A DNA stretch of 64,000 bases from Phytopseudomonas argentinensis (GTDB lineage: Bacteria > Pseudomonadota > Gammaproteobacteria > Pseudomonadales > Pseudomonadaceae): the NCBI RefSeq assembly GCF_900113905.1, contig NZ_FORC01000002.1, forward strand, positions 606,772-670,771, read 5' to 3'. How positions within the stretch are numbered: the stretch's first letter is position 1; each line of letters opens with the position of its first letter. Shown here in pieces: positions 54,769 to 62,608 of this stretch. The notes beneath the pieces are model-generated. The model searched no databases and had not been told where the DNA came from. It saw only the letters and a list, made by a program, of their open reading frames with translations. A program made the translations under genes and the position numbers.

Positions 54769-57309
54769 CTAGGGGCGCGCGAGGGAGGCGGAGGTTATCA
54801 AGCGCTCGAATTGTTCCAGCGAATGTGGGCGGCCGAGGTAGTAGCCCTGGGCCTCGTCACAGTGAATGCGGGCCAGGTCGCTCAACTGGCTGGCGCTCTC
54901 CACGCCTTCTGCCGTCACGGTCATTGACAGGGCACGGCCCAGGCCGATGATCGACTCGATGATGGCAACGGCGGTGGTCTTGGCGTCGCCCTGCAGGTCC
55001 GCGATGAAGCTGCGGTCTATCTTGATCGCGTCGAAGGGGTAGGTGCGCAGGTAGCTGAGCGCCGAATAACCGGTGCCGAAGTCATCCATGGACAAGCGAA
55101 CCCCCAGGCGTTTGAGCTGCAGCATGATCTGCAGGGCGGCTACGGAGTCCTTGAGCATTACGGTTTCGGTGATTTCCAGTTCCAGGCGGCCAGGGGCCAG
55201 CTGCGTCGCCTCCAGCGCATGGCGCACGCGCGCCACCAGGTCGCCTCGCTGGAATTCCACCGGCGACAGGTTGACCGACACCTGAAGGTCGTCGGGCCAT
55301 TGGCTTGCCGCCGTGCAGGCGTTGTGCAGCACCCAGTCGCTGAGCGCAATGATCAGGCCGGTCTCTTCGGCGATGGCGATGAAACTGTCCGGCATCAGCA
55401 AGCCCCGTGTCGGGTGCTGCCAGCGCACCAGGGCCTCGGCGCCGGATACTGTCTGCCGGCTGATGGTGTAGCGAGGCTGGTATTGCAGAAACAGCTCGCC
55501 GCCACGTAGGGCATTGCGCAGATCGGTTTCGATCTTGCGGCGATTGACGATGCGCTCGTTCATTTCACTGGCGTAGAACTGCCAGGTACTTCTGCCGGCG
55601 GCCTTGGCTTCGTAGAGCGCGATATCGGCGTAACGCAACAGTTCGCTGGCCTGCACGGCATCCTGCGGCGCGATGGCCACGCCGATGCTGGCGCCCAGCA
55701 GCAGCTCATGCTCGCCGCTGACGAACACCTTGCCAATGGAGTCGCAGATGCGCGCGCACAGCGGTTCCAGTTCGACCCGCTGCAGCGGGTCATCGATCAC
55801 CAGCACGAATTCGTCGCCGCCGAGCCGGGCCACCATATCGTCGTCGCGCACGCACTGCTTGAGCCGCTGTGCCACCTCGGAGAGCACTTCGTCACCAATC
55901 GAATGGCCGAGGGTATCGTTCACCGGCTTGAAGCGATCCAGGTCCAGGCTCAACAGAAACACCCGGCCTTGTGGGTTCTCCAGTTTGCTCTGCAGGTGCG
56001 CTTGCAGATAACGGCGATTGGGCAGGCCGGTCAGCGCATCATGGTGGGACAGGTGACTGATCTGGCGCTTGGCTTCGACCTCTTCGGTGATGTCGGTCAC
56101 CGTGCCCTGGTAGCCCAGGTGTTTGGTACCTTCCGCAACCATGCCGATGGACAGCGTGCAGTGCCGTGAGACGCCCTGCGCATCAGCATAGGAACATTCG
56201 ATTGGGCGCCGCGGCAGGCTCGCTTGCGAGGAGGCCTGGGCCTGGGCGAGGAAGCTGTGCGGCGGCAGGCCGAGGAGTTCATGCAGATGCCGGCCTTGCC
56301 AGGCGCTGACGGGCAGGCCGGTCATGGCCGTGAACCGCTCGGAAATGAAGGTGAGGCGCCCTTGCTGATCGGTCTCCCAGATCCAGTCGGAGGTCGATTC
56401 GGCAACCGAGCGAAAGCGCTCCTCACTGACACGCAGGGCCTCCTGACTGGCATCGAACAGTGCAGAGGCCTTCAGCATGCGGCGCTGCAGTGCCCGCATC
56501 GCCAGGGCAAATACAATGGCGATGAGCACCAGCAAGGGCAGCAATGCGGTAAGAAACGCATCGCCGGGCCGGGCCGGCGTCCACGTCAGGACGTAGGTCG
56601 AGCCGAATGCCGGCTCCAGCTTGAAATAGGGGTGGTCGCCGGGCGGATGGCTGACCGCCCGCAGGTCAGCCAGGTTGGCGTTGAGGCCGAGCGCCTGGAT
56701 GTCGAGGATGTCCACGAACAGCATGACGGAGGTGGCGGACAGCGATTTCGGATCGCTCATCCCCTCGGATTTGATCGCCGCCGCGTAGGCCCCGGCAATT
56801 GCATCACCGACCGGGTAGTAGCCGAAAGCCGCCTGGCCCCCACCAGCCTGTTGCCGGGCCGCCTCAACCAGCGGCGCGAAGTCGGCGGAAATGAAATCGG
56901 CGGCGCTCCGCGAACTCAGCTCGCCCTTGATCACCGAGTAGAGGGTTGCTTGCGCGGGGTCGATGATGAACGCGCCATCGATCGAAAAGCTCGAATAAAG
57001 CGACTCGCCCATGTTGTCTCGCCCATAGGCCCAGTCGATATCGACCTGACCGCTGCCGACCTTGGCATAGGCGTCGTCCCAGAAGGCATAGTCCATCACC
57101 GTGGTGTGCAGCGAGCGTTTGATGGCCCCCAGCGATTGCGCGAGTGCCAGTTCGTCATGTTCGACCTGGGCGAGGTTTTTCTGATAAGCGATGGCAATCA
57201 GCGCAGCACAGGCAATTGCGAGCAGGCTCGCCATCAGCAAGGCAAACCCGGCTGCGAACTTTCGCGTCATTTCGGTATGGCTGCGCATACCGCCGACATC
57301 CTCTGGCAT
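54769..57309 (-). CDS. CHASE4-PAS-GGDEF-EAL cyclic-di-GMP signalling protein
   Basis: An 846-aa inner-membrane sensor. A membrane helix (about 18-42), a periplasmic CHASE4 domain (about 50-240, with VMDYAFWDDAYAKV), a second helix (about 252-272), a PAS domain (about 295-410), GGDEF and EAL follow in order. The diguanylate cyclase motif is intact at 497-501, with an RxxD inhibitory site at 488-491. EAL is intact at 625-627, with DDFGTGYS at 742-749. Both activities may be present; which dominates is not readable. The ligand sensed by CHASE4 is unknown. It is a single gene. Confidence 0.92.
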   Translation of the reverse strand: MPEDVGGMRSHTEMTRKFAAGFALLMASLLAIACAALIAIAYQKNLAQVEHDELALAQSLGAIKRSLHTTVMDYAFWDDAYAKVGSGQVDIDWAYGRDNMGESLYSSFSIDGAFIIDPAQATLYSVIKGELSSRSAADFISADFAPLVEAARQQAGGGQAAFGYYPVGDAIAGAYAAAIKSEGMSDPKSLSATSVMLFVDILDIQALGLNANLADLRAVSHPPGDHPYFKLEPAFGSTYVLTWTPARPGDAFLTALLPLLVLIAIVFALAMRALQRRMLKASALFDASQEALRVSEERFRSVAESTSDWIWETDQQGRLTFISERFTAMTGLPVSAWQGRHLHELLGLPPHSFLAQAQASSQASLPRRPIECSYADAQGVSRHCTLSIGMVAEGTKHLGYQGTVTDITEEVEAKRQISHLSHHDALTGLPNRRYLQAHLQSKLENPQGRVFLLSLDLDRFKPVNDTLGHSIGDEVLSEVAQRLKQCVRDDDMVARLGGDEFVLVIDDPLQRVELEPLCARICDSIGKVFVSGEHELLLGASIGVAIAPQDAVQASELLRYADIALYEAKAAGRSTWQFYASEMNERIVNRRKIETDLRNALRGGELFLQYQPRYTISRQTVSGAEALVRWQHPTRGLLMPDSFIAIAEETGLIIALSDWVLHNACTAASQWPDDLQVSVNLSPVEFQRGDLVARVRHALEATQLAPGRLELEITETVMLKDSVAALQIMLQLKRLGVRLSMDDFGTGYSALSYLRTYPFDAIKIDRSFIADLQGDAKTTAVAIIESIIGLGRALSMTVTAEGVESASQLSDLARIHCDEAQGYYLGRPHSLEQFERLITSASLARP

Positions 57310-57590
57310 TGATGACTACCTTCAACTCATTGCAATCGATTCTGGCGTTGCGCCAATCCCTTTCTATCGGCTGCCCGAGGCTTTTCGTTAAGGTCGGCGG
57401 CGCCGCCCTGACGGAGTGCCCCGTGTGAGGCGACGCTTGGCGCATTTGCCCGGGGACAGTCTCGCTCCCACGCTCCGGCATGGGCCTCAGGCCAGCGTGC
57501 TCCGCGCCCGCCCGCAGCGGACGCCGAGCGCTCCGCAAGCATTTTCACGCGCAGCCTGAGCAGCGGGCAGTTGGGTAGGGGCAAAATTCC

Positions 57591-58484
57591 CTACAGCCGG
57601 TGATGCTCGATCAGAAAATCCACGAACAGCCGTACCCGCGCCGGCATCGTCGGGCCGCCGACGAATACCGCATGAATCGGTTCCCGTTCGCCGGGGTTGT
57701 AGGCTTCGAGCAGCTGCACCAGGTCACCGCGCCCGATGTCCTCGTTGACCGTGAAGGCGCCGATGCGGGCGATGCCGGCGCCAACCCGGGCCAGTTGCGC
57801 CAGGGCTTCGCCGCTGCTGCATTCGATGTTGCCGCACACCTTCAGGGAGAACACCTCGCCGTCGCGCACGAAGGGCCAGTTGGGCTCGGCGCGGCGGAAG
57901 TTGAAGCGCAGGCAGTTGTGCTGCAGTAGGTCCTCCGGCGCCTGGGGCGTGCCGTGGCGCGCCAGGTAGTCGGGTGAGGCCACCACGATCTGGCCGGTTT
58001 CGCCGACCTTGCGGGCGGTCAGCGGGCTGTCCGGCAGCGGGCCGAAACGCACCGCCACGTCGGCCTGGCCGCCAAGAATATCCACCACCTCATCGCCCAG
58101 GGTCAGGTCGACGACGATGTTCGGGTAGCGCGCGCTGAAGGCCGCCACCAGCGGCACGATGGCCAGCCGGCCGTGACCGAGCGCGGCGCTGACGCGAATA
58201 CGGCCCTTGGGCACGCTCTGGTCGGCGATGGCGTCCTCGACCTCCGCCAGGTCGGCGAGGATGCGCCGGGCGCCGCGCAGGTACGCCTCGCCTTCGGCCG
58301 TGAAGGTGATCGCCCGGGTGGTGCGCAGCAGCAGGCGGGTGCCCAGGCGCTGCTCGGTGCGGGCAATGATGCGGCTGACCGCCGAGGGCGTCATGCCCAG
58401 GGTGCGCGCCGCCGCCGACAGGCTGCCTTCCTGCGCCACGCGCACCAGCACTTCCATCTCGCCTGATCGGCCGCCTACGTCCAT
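57591..58484 (-). CDS. LysR-family transcriptional regulator
   Basis: A 297-aa LTTR, helix-turn-helix at residues about 8-65 (VRVAQEGSLSAAARTLGMTPSAVSRIIARTEQRLG), then a substrate-binding domain. The branch resembles those that control nearby exporters or reductases in proteobacteria. It is divergent from an MFS gene, with 94 bases between starts, so it probably regulates that gene. Confidence 0.9.
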   Translation of the reverse strand: MDVGGRSGEMEVLVRVAQEGSLSAAARTLGMTPSAVSRIIARTEQRLGTRLLLRTTRAITFTAEGEAYLRGARRILADLAEVEDAIADQSVPKGRIRVSAALGHGRLAIVPLVAAFSARYPNIVVDLTLGDEVVDILGGQADVAVRFGPLPDSPLTARKVGETGQIVVASPDYLARHGTPQAPEDLLQHNCLRFNFRRAEPNWPFVRDGEVFSLKVCGNIECSSGEALAQLARVGAGIARIGAFTVNEDIGRGDLVQLLEAYNPGEREPIHAVFVGGPTMPARVRLFVDFLIEHHRL

Positions 58485-58578
58485 TTGTGCCTCTGTAGCA
58501 AAGGTGTTTGCCAGAAAAGCGGTCTACCGCCCATGGGATGGGGATCGTAGCATTTGCGGCATAGATAAGGAGCCTCTC

Positions 58579-59748
58579 ATGCGTATCAATCCACCCCTCG
58601 TCGCGCTCGCCATCGGTGCCTTCGGCATCGGCGTTACCGAGTTCGCCCCCATGGGCATGTTGCCCGGCATCGCCAGTGACCTTGGCGTGTCGATTCCCGC
58701 TGCCGGCCTGCTGGTCAGCGCCTATGCCATCGGTGTGCTGATCGGCGCGCCGCTGATGACTCTGACCACCGGCAGGATTCCTCGGCGCTACCTGCTGATC
58801 GGGCTGATGGCCATCTTCACCCTCGGCAACCTGATGTCCGCCCTGGCCACCGACTACACCAGCCTGCTGATCGCCCGGGTGGTCACCTCGCTCAACCATG
58901 GCGCCTTCTTCGGCGTCGGCTCGGTGGTCGCCGCCAGCCTGGTCGCCCCGGACAAACGGGCCGGCGCGGTGGCGGCGATGTTCATGGGCCTGACCCTGGC
59001 GACCATCGGCGGCGTGCCGCTGGCCGCCTGGTTCGGTGAACTGCTCGGCTGGCGCACGGCGTTCTGGGGCATTGCCGGCCTGGGCGTGATCACCATGCTC
59101 GCGCTGTGGTTCGCCTTGCCCAACGTCGAGTTGCCGAAAGGCGACGGCGCGCTCGCCGAAATCCGCGTTCTGGGCCGTGGCCCGGTGCTCGCCGCGCTGG
59201 CCCTGACCGTGGTCGGCTCCAGTGCGATGTTCACCGTGTTCACCTATATCGCGCCGATCCTCAGCACCCAGACCCATGCCTCCACCGGCTTTATCACCGC
59301 CATGCTGGTGCTCTACGGTGTGGGCCTGACCCTGGGCAACATGTGGGGCGGCAAGGCGGCGGATCGCTCCATTGACCGCACCCTGATCGCTTCGCTCAGT
59401 GCGCTGATCCTGGTGCTGCTGGCCTTCACCGTGCTGATGCGCTGGCCGCTGCCGGCCGCCGTGGCCATCCTCATCTGGGGCATCGCCAGCTTCGCCATCG
59501 TGCCGCCGCTGCAGATGCGCGTGATGGAAGCCGCCAAGGACGCCCCCAACCTGGCCTCGGCAGTGAATATAGGTGCTTTCAACCTCGGCAATGCCGTTGG
59601 TGCGGCCCTGGGCGGCGCGGTGATCAGCGCGGGGCTCGGCTACCCGGCGATCTCCCTGGCCGGCGCGGCGATGGCAGCGCTGGGGCTTTTGATGGTGCTG
59701 GGGTTTGCCTGGCGAGCCAGGGCGGTGGCGCTGGCGGTATGCCGTTGA
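58579..59748 (+). CDS. MFS transporter, AraJ/YdhP-like
   Basis: A 389-aa exporter with 12 predicted helices. VTEFAPMGMLPGIASDLGVSIPAAG and TSLNHGAFFGVGSVVAASLV are landmarks of the AraJ/YdhP (DHA1) branch. AAGGAG precedes the ATG at 58579. Divergent LysR regulator upstream; downstream are a MITE-like element and a repeat copy. Substrate unknown. Confidence 0.9.
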   Translation: MRINPPLVALAIGAFGIGVTEFAPMGMLPGIASDLGVSIPAAGLLVSAYAIGVLIGAPLMTLTTGRIPRRYLLIGLMAIFTLGNLMSALATDYTSLLIARVVTSLNHGAFFGVGSVVAASLVAPDKRAGAVAAMFMGLTLATIGGVPLAAWFGELLGWRTAFWGIAGLGVITMLALWFALPNVELPKGDGALAEIRVLGRGPVLAALALTVVGSSAMFTVFTYIAPILSTQTHASTGFITAMLVLYGVGLTLGNMWGGKAADRSIDRTLIASLSALILVLLAFTVLMRWPLPAAVAILIWGIASFAIVPPLQMRVMEAAKDAPNLASAVNIGAFNLGNAVGAALGGAVISAGLGYPAISLAGAAMAALGLLMVLGFAWRARAVALAVCR

Positions 59749-59756
59749 TTCGGGTG

Positions 59757-59919
59757 TAAGAACCTGTCCAAAGTCTGCTGCGCATCGGCACTGCGGCGTT
59801 AAAAACAGGCTGGATTGCCAGCCTAGTCGGGCTGCTCATTTACAGCTCGTAAACTCCGCGTCCTCGCCTGTTTTCGCCTTGCATTGCTCTAGCTCGCGAG
59901 ACTTTGAACAGGCTCTAAG
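59757..59919. mobile_element. MITE-like element with inverted ends
   Basis: The ends GAACCTGTCCAAAGTCT (59760-59776) and AGACTTTGAACAGGCTC (59899-59915) are inverted with two mismatches and enclose about 120 bases without a gene. TAAG flanks both sides (59757-59760 and 59916-59919), a possible target duplication. I have seen very similar text elsewhere in Pseudomonas intergenic DNA. Confidence 0.6.
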
Positions 59920-59923
59920 GCTG

Positions 59924-60019
59924 CTAGGGCGTACCTGGCGGCGTTCCGTTCGCGAAGCAGTCTTGGCAGGTGGACTGTTCGCTGGCACTACGAGCGGCCG
60001 GCGTTCCGATCCACCCTAG
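59924..60019. repeat. Dispersed repeat family, copy 2
   Basis: Begins CTAGGGCG and ends CCCTAG. The core TGGACTGTTCGCTGGCACTA (59971 on) matches copies at 51694 and 62033. It starts only five bases after the MITE-like element. Confidence 0.7.
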
Positions 60020-60040
60020 GCGCTGCTGTGAACAGGGTAG

Positions 60041-60072
60041 GGGCCACGGTTCGAGATGAACCGTGGCCCTTT
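60041..60072 (+). terminator. Strong hairpin terminator
   Basis: GGGCCACGGTTC pairs perfectly with GAACCGTGGCCC (stem 12 bp) around GAGAT, followed by TTT. It could end transcription from the upstream MFS gene before the ArsR unit. Confidence 0.8.
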
Positions 60073-60138
60073 GCGTTTGTGGCAAGGCGTGTGTCGCATC
60101 AGACCGACGGCAGTCGTCAGAACATTCCCTGGATTGAC

Positions 60139-60158
60139 ATATCGGTAAATCTCGATAT
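60139..60158. promoter_or_regulatory. ArsR operator, site 1
   Basis: ATATCG-N8-CGATAT palindrome ending 9 bases before the arsR-type start codon; it covers the expected promoter, so it fits self-repression. Confidence 0.8.
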
Positions 60159-60167
60159 TATCGCGCC

Positions 60168-60470
60168 ATGGACTTGATCGACGTATTCAAAGCACTCTCC
60201 AATCGCACGCGCCTTGAGATTCTCAAGGGCCTGAAGGATCCCGCGAAGAACTTCCCGCCACAGGATGAAGGCGACGTTCATACGGTGGGGGTGTGCGTGA
60301 GCAGCATTCAGGAAGGGGTGGGGCTGTCGCAGTCGACGGTGTCCGACTACCTGGCGACGCTGCAGCGAGCGGGCCTGGTGGAAGTCAGGCGCATCGGGCA
60401 GTGGACCTATTACAAGCGCAACGAGAAAGCCATCAGCGCGCTGGCCGAACTGATAGGCAAGGAACTGTAG
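60168..60470 (+). CDS. ArsR/SmtB-family transcriptional regulator
   Basis: A 100-aa winged helix-turn-helix repressor. DVFKALSNRTRLEILKGLKD starts the fold, and LSQSTVSDYLATLQRAGLVEVRR is the recognition helix. Metal-binding ELCVCDL is absent; the only cysteine is in GVCVSSIQ, so the signal is probably not arsenic. Three copies of one palindrome flank it: before its start, after its stop and before the next gene. It likely represses both itself and the oxidoreductase downstream. Confidence 0.9.
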   Translation: MDLIDVFKALSNRTRLEILKGLKDPAKNFPPQDEGDVHTVGVCVSSIQEGVGLSQSTVSDYLATLQRAGLVEVRRIGQWTYYKRNEKAISALAELIGKEL

Positions 60471-60487
60471 TTTTTCTTTATTCCTGA

Positions 60488-60507
60488 ATATCGGCAAATC
60501 CCGATAT
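60488..60507. promoter_or_regulatory. ArsR operator, site 2
   Basis: The same ATATCG-N8-CGATAT palindrome, 18 bases after the regulator's stop codon. Confidence 0.8.
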
Positions 60508-60579
60508 TCCTTTTTACCGAAGCGAGGGCTTGCCTGGACTGAGCGCGTAGCGAAATCGCCGTAAATTTTTTGTGTTCAC

Positions 60580-60599
60580 ATATCGAAAAATCTCGATAT
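60580..60599. promoter_or_regulatory. ArsR operator, site 3
   Basis: Third copy of the palindrome, 28 bases before the oxidoreductase start codon and 72 bases from site 2. Confidence 0.8.
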
Positions 60600-60627
60600 C
60601 CCTTTTTCCAGAAGCGAGGAATCAACA

Positions 60628-61632
60628 ATGAAAGCGCAGATACTCAACGCCTTTGGCGGCCCGCAAGCATTCCAGTTGGTCAACGTGCCCAAGCCCGTGC
60701 CGCAAGCGGGGCAGGTGTTGGTACGGGTACATGCCACGTCCGTCAACCCGCTGGATTATCAGGTACGCCGCGGCGACTACCCCGACCTGGTGCCACTACC
60801 CGCGATTACCGGGCATGACGTGTCCGGTGTCGTCGAAGCGGTCGGGCCGGGCGTGACGGGCTTCGCGCCTGGCGATGAAGTCTGGTACACGCCACAGATC
60901 TTCGAGGGCCCTGGCAGCTATGCCGAGTACCACGTGGCTGACGAACGCATCGTCGGCAGCAAGCCGTCCTCGCTGAGCCATCTCGAGGCGGCCAGCCTCA
61001 CCCTGGTTGGCGGCACCGCATGGGAAGCTCTGGTGGTGCGCGCGGCGCTCAGGGTGGGCGAGAGCGTGCTGATCCACGGTGGGGCGGGTGGCGTCGGCCA
61101 TGTGGCGATCCAGCTGGCCAAGGCCATGGGCGCCAAGGTGTTCACCACCGTACGTGAGGCCAACTTCGAATTCGCCCGCAGCCTGGGTGCCGATGTGGTG
61201 ATCGACTACGCGCAGGAGGATTACGCCCAGGCCATCCTGCGGGAAACAGGCGGGCAGGGCGTCGACGTGGTGTTCGACACCATCGGCGGCGACACCCTGG
61301 CGCGCAGCCCCGACGTACTCGCCCAACTCGGCCGGGTGGTATCGATCGTCGACATCGCCCTACCACAGAACCTCCTGCAGGCCTGGGGCAAGAACGCCAG
61401 CTACCACTTCGTGTTCACCCGGCAGAACCGCGGCAAGCTCAATGAGCTGAGCGCCTTGATCGAGCGCGGCCAACTGCGGCCGCACCTCGGTGCGGTGTAC
61501 TCGCTGGCCGATATTCCGCTGGCCCATGCGCTGCTGGAAACGCCCAACAACGGCCTGCGTGGCAAGATCGCCATTGCCGTGGTGCCAGAGGCGCGCCCCG
61601 ACACCCACACCCAACCGTCGAACCCACGCTGA
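60628..61632 (+). CDS. Zinc-independent quinone oxidoreductase-like MDR protein
   Basis: A 334-aa NADPH-dependent oxidoreductase of the medium-chain dehydrogenase superfamily, quinone reductase branch. [32 protein letters not shown] and the cofactor-binding [19 protein letters not shown] are visible, and no structural zinc cysteine cluster is present. AAGCGAGGAATC precedes the ATG. It is regulated through operator sites 2 and 3. A monooxygenase-like gene follows 11 bases after the stop. Confidence 0.92.
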   Translation: MKAQILNAFGGPQAFQLVNVPKPVPQAGQVLVRVHATSVNPLDYQVRRGDYPDLVPLPAITGHDVSGVVEAVGPGVTGFAPGDEVWYTPQIFEGPGSYAEYHVADERIVGSKPSSLSHLEAASLTLVGGTAWEALVVRAALRVGESVLIHGGAGGVGHVAIQLAKAMGAKVFTTVREANFEFARSLGADVVIDYAQEDYAQAILRETGGQGVDVVFDTIGGDTLARSPDVLAQLGRVVSIVDIALPQNLLQAWGKNASYHFVFTRQNRGKLNELSALIERGQLRPHLGAVYSLADIPLAHALLETPNNGLRGKIAIAVVPEARPDTHTQPSNPR

Positions 61633-61643
61633 GGAGGTGCCCC

Positions 61644-61994
61644 ATGGTTTATGAAATCGCGCTGCTGCCCATCCACGAGCGACACCTCGAACGCTTCAGG
61701 CGGGCATTCGCCGAGGTGGTGCCATTGCTCTGCCGGGCCCAGGGCTACGGCGGCCACCTGCTCGCGCAAGGCATCGAAAACCCGCTGCACTTCAACCTGA
61801 TCGTGCGCTGGCAGTCCCTGGAGGATCACACGCAGCGCTTCGAAGTGAGTGACGACCACCAGCTGTTCATGCAGGCCCTGGAGCCGTGCTTCTCGGGAGA
61901 GCCGACCCTGTACCACATCGAAGGCGCCGCCTTTGCAGGTGCAACCTCGGGCGAGCAGGGCGGCCCCTTTGGCAGCGAATGGCCGGTCGCTTGA
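61644..61994 (+). CDS. Antibiotic biosynthesis monooxygenase (ABM) domain protein
   Basis: A 116-aa ferredoxin-like dimeric alpha-beta barrel. EIALLPIHERHLERFRRAFAEVV, GYGGHLLAQGIENPLHFNLIVRWQSLEDHTQ and FEVSDDHQLFMQAL are typical. Such small proteins oxidise quinol-type substrates or act on reactive quinones. Placed after a quinone-reductase-like gene and under the same ArsR control, it may serve quinone or electrophile detoxification (inference). GAGGAGG precedes the ATG. Confidence 0.85.
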   Translation: MVYEIALLPIHERHLERFRRAFAEVVPLLCRAQGYGGHLLAQGIENPLHFNLIVRWQSLEDHTQRFEVSDDHQLFMQALEPCFSGEPTLYHIEGAAFAGATSGEQGGPFGSEWPVA

Positions 61995-62006
61995 GCGCGT
62001 AATGGC

Positions 62007-62085
62007 AAAGCAGTATGCCGTTTGTATTGATAGGCGGACTGTTCACTGGCGTTACGGGCGGCCAGCGTTCCGGTTCGCCCTGGCG
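62007..62085. repeat. Dispersed repeat family, copy 3
   Basis: Partial, more diverged copy; GGCGGACTGTTCACTGGCGT (62033 on) corresponds to the cores at 51694 and 59971. It occupies the gap between the ABM and MerR genes. Confidence 0.6.
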
Positions 62086-62100
62086 CTGCCCACGCCGGCG

Positions 62101-62541
62101 TTAAGCGTCTCCAGCTCTGCCGCTGCGAGGTGTTGCCTTGGCCTCCGGCAGCGAAGGGCAGACCACACGCAGCAGCTTGCGAAAGCGCGGACAATCCATA
62201 TGCGACGGCGCCGGGCATTCGGCCACGTGCCTGAGCAGGCGGCTCATGGTGGTCATGCGCAGAATCTGGCGGTCGAGCTCATCGGCGCGTTGCAGCAACC
62301 TGGGCCGCGGCAGGGCGGCGCTTCGATCCTCGTCGAACATGCCGCCTATCTCTTCCAGCGAAAACCCTGCGGCCTTGCCCAGGCTGATCAGGGCCAGCTG
62401 CACGATCGTCTCCTCACTGTATTGGCGGCGTAATCCGTTCCGGCAAACTGGTTGGATCAGGCCCACTTCTTCGTAGTAGCGCAGCGTGGACGTTGCCAGC
62501 CCGCTGGTTTTCGAGAGCGCCCCGATGTCGACGAGTTTCAT
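62101..62541 (-). CDS. MerR-family transcriptional regulator
   Basis: A 146-aa regulator. DIGALSKTSGLATSTLRYYEEVGLIQP is the MerR helix-turn-helix and wing, followed by a coiled-coil (RADELDRQILRMTTMSRLLRHV). The C-terminus has cysteines in ECPAPSHMDCPRF and VVCPSLP, not the CxxCxC iron-sulphur signature of SoxR. It is divergent from an MFS exporter whose promoter holds a long-spacer MerR-type site. The effector is unknown. ATG at 62541 follows GAGG. Confidence 0.9.
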   Translation of the reverse strand: MKLVDIGALSKTSGLATSTLRYYEEVGLIQPVCRNGLRRQYSEETIVQLALISLGKAAGFSLEEIGGMFDEDRSAALPRPRLLQRADELDRQILRMTTMSRLLRHVAECPAPSHMDCPRFRKLLRVVCPSLPEAKATPRSGRAGDA

Positions 62542-62543
62542 TG

Positions 62544-62574
62544 TTGACCTCAAGTTGACTTGAAGTTGCATAGT
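62544..62574 (+). promoter_or_regulatory. MerR-type promoter and operator of the MFS gene
   Basis: TTGACC (62544-62549) and CATAGT (62569-62574) are spaced by 19 bp, the long spacer typical of MerR-activated promoters. The palindrome ACCTCAAGTTGACTTGAAGT (62547-62566) lies within, resembling the SoxR box half-sites CCTCAAG/CTTGAGG. Confidence 0.75.
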
Positions 62575-62608
62575 AGGTCATCCGGACCTCGACAGGCAGA
62601 CTTCACCC

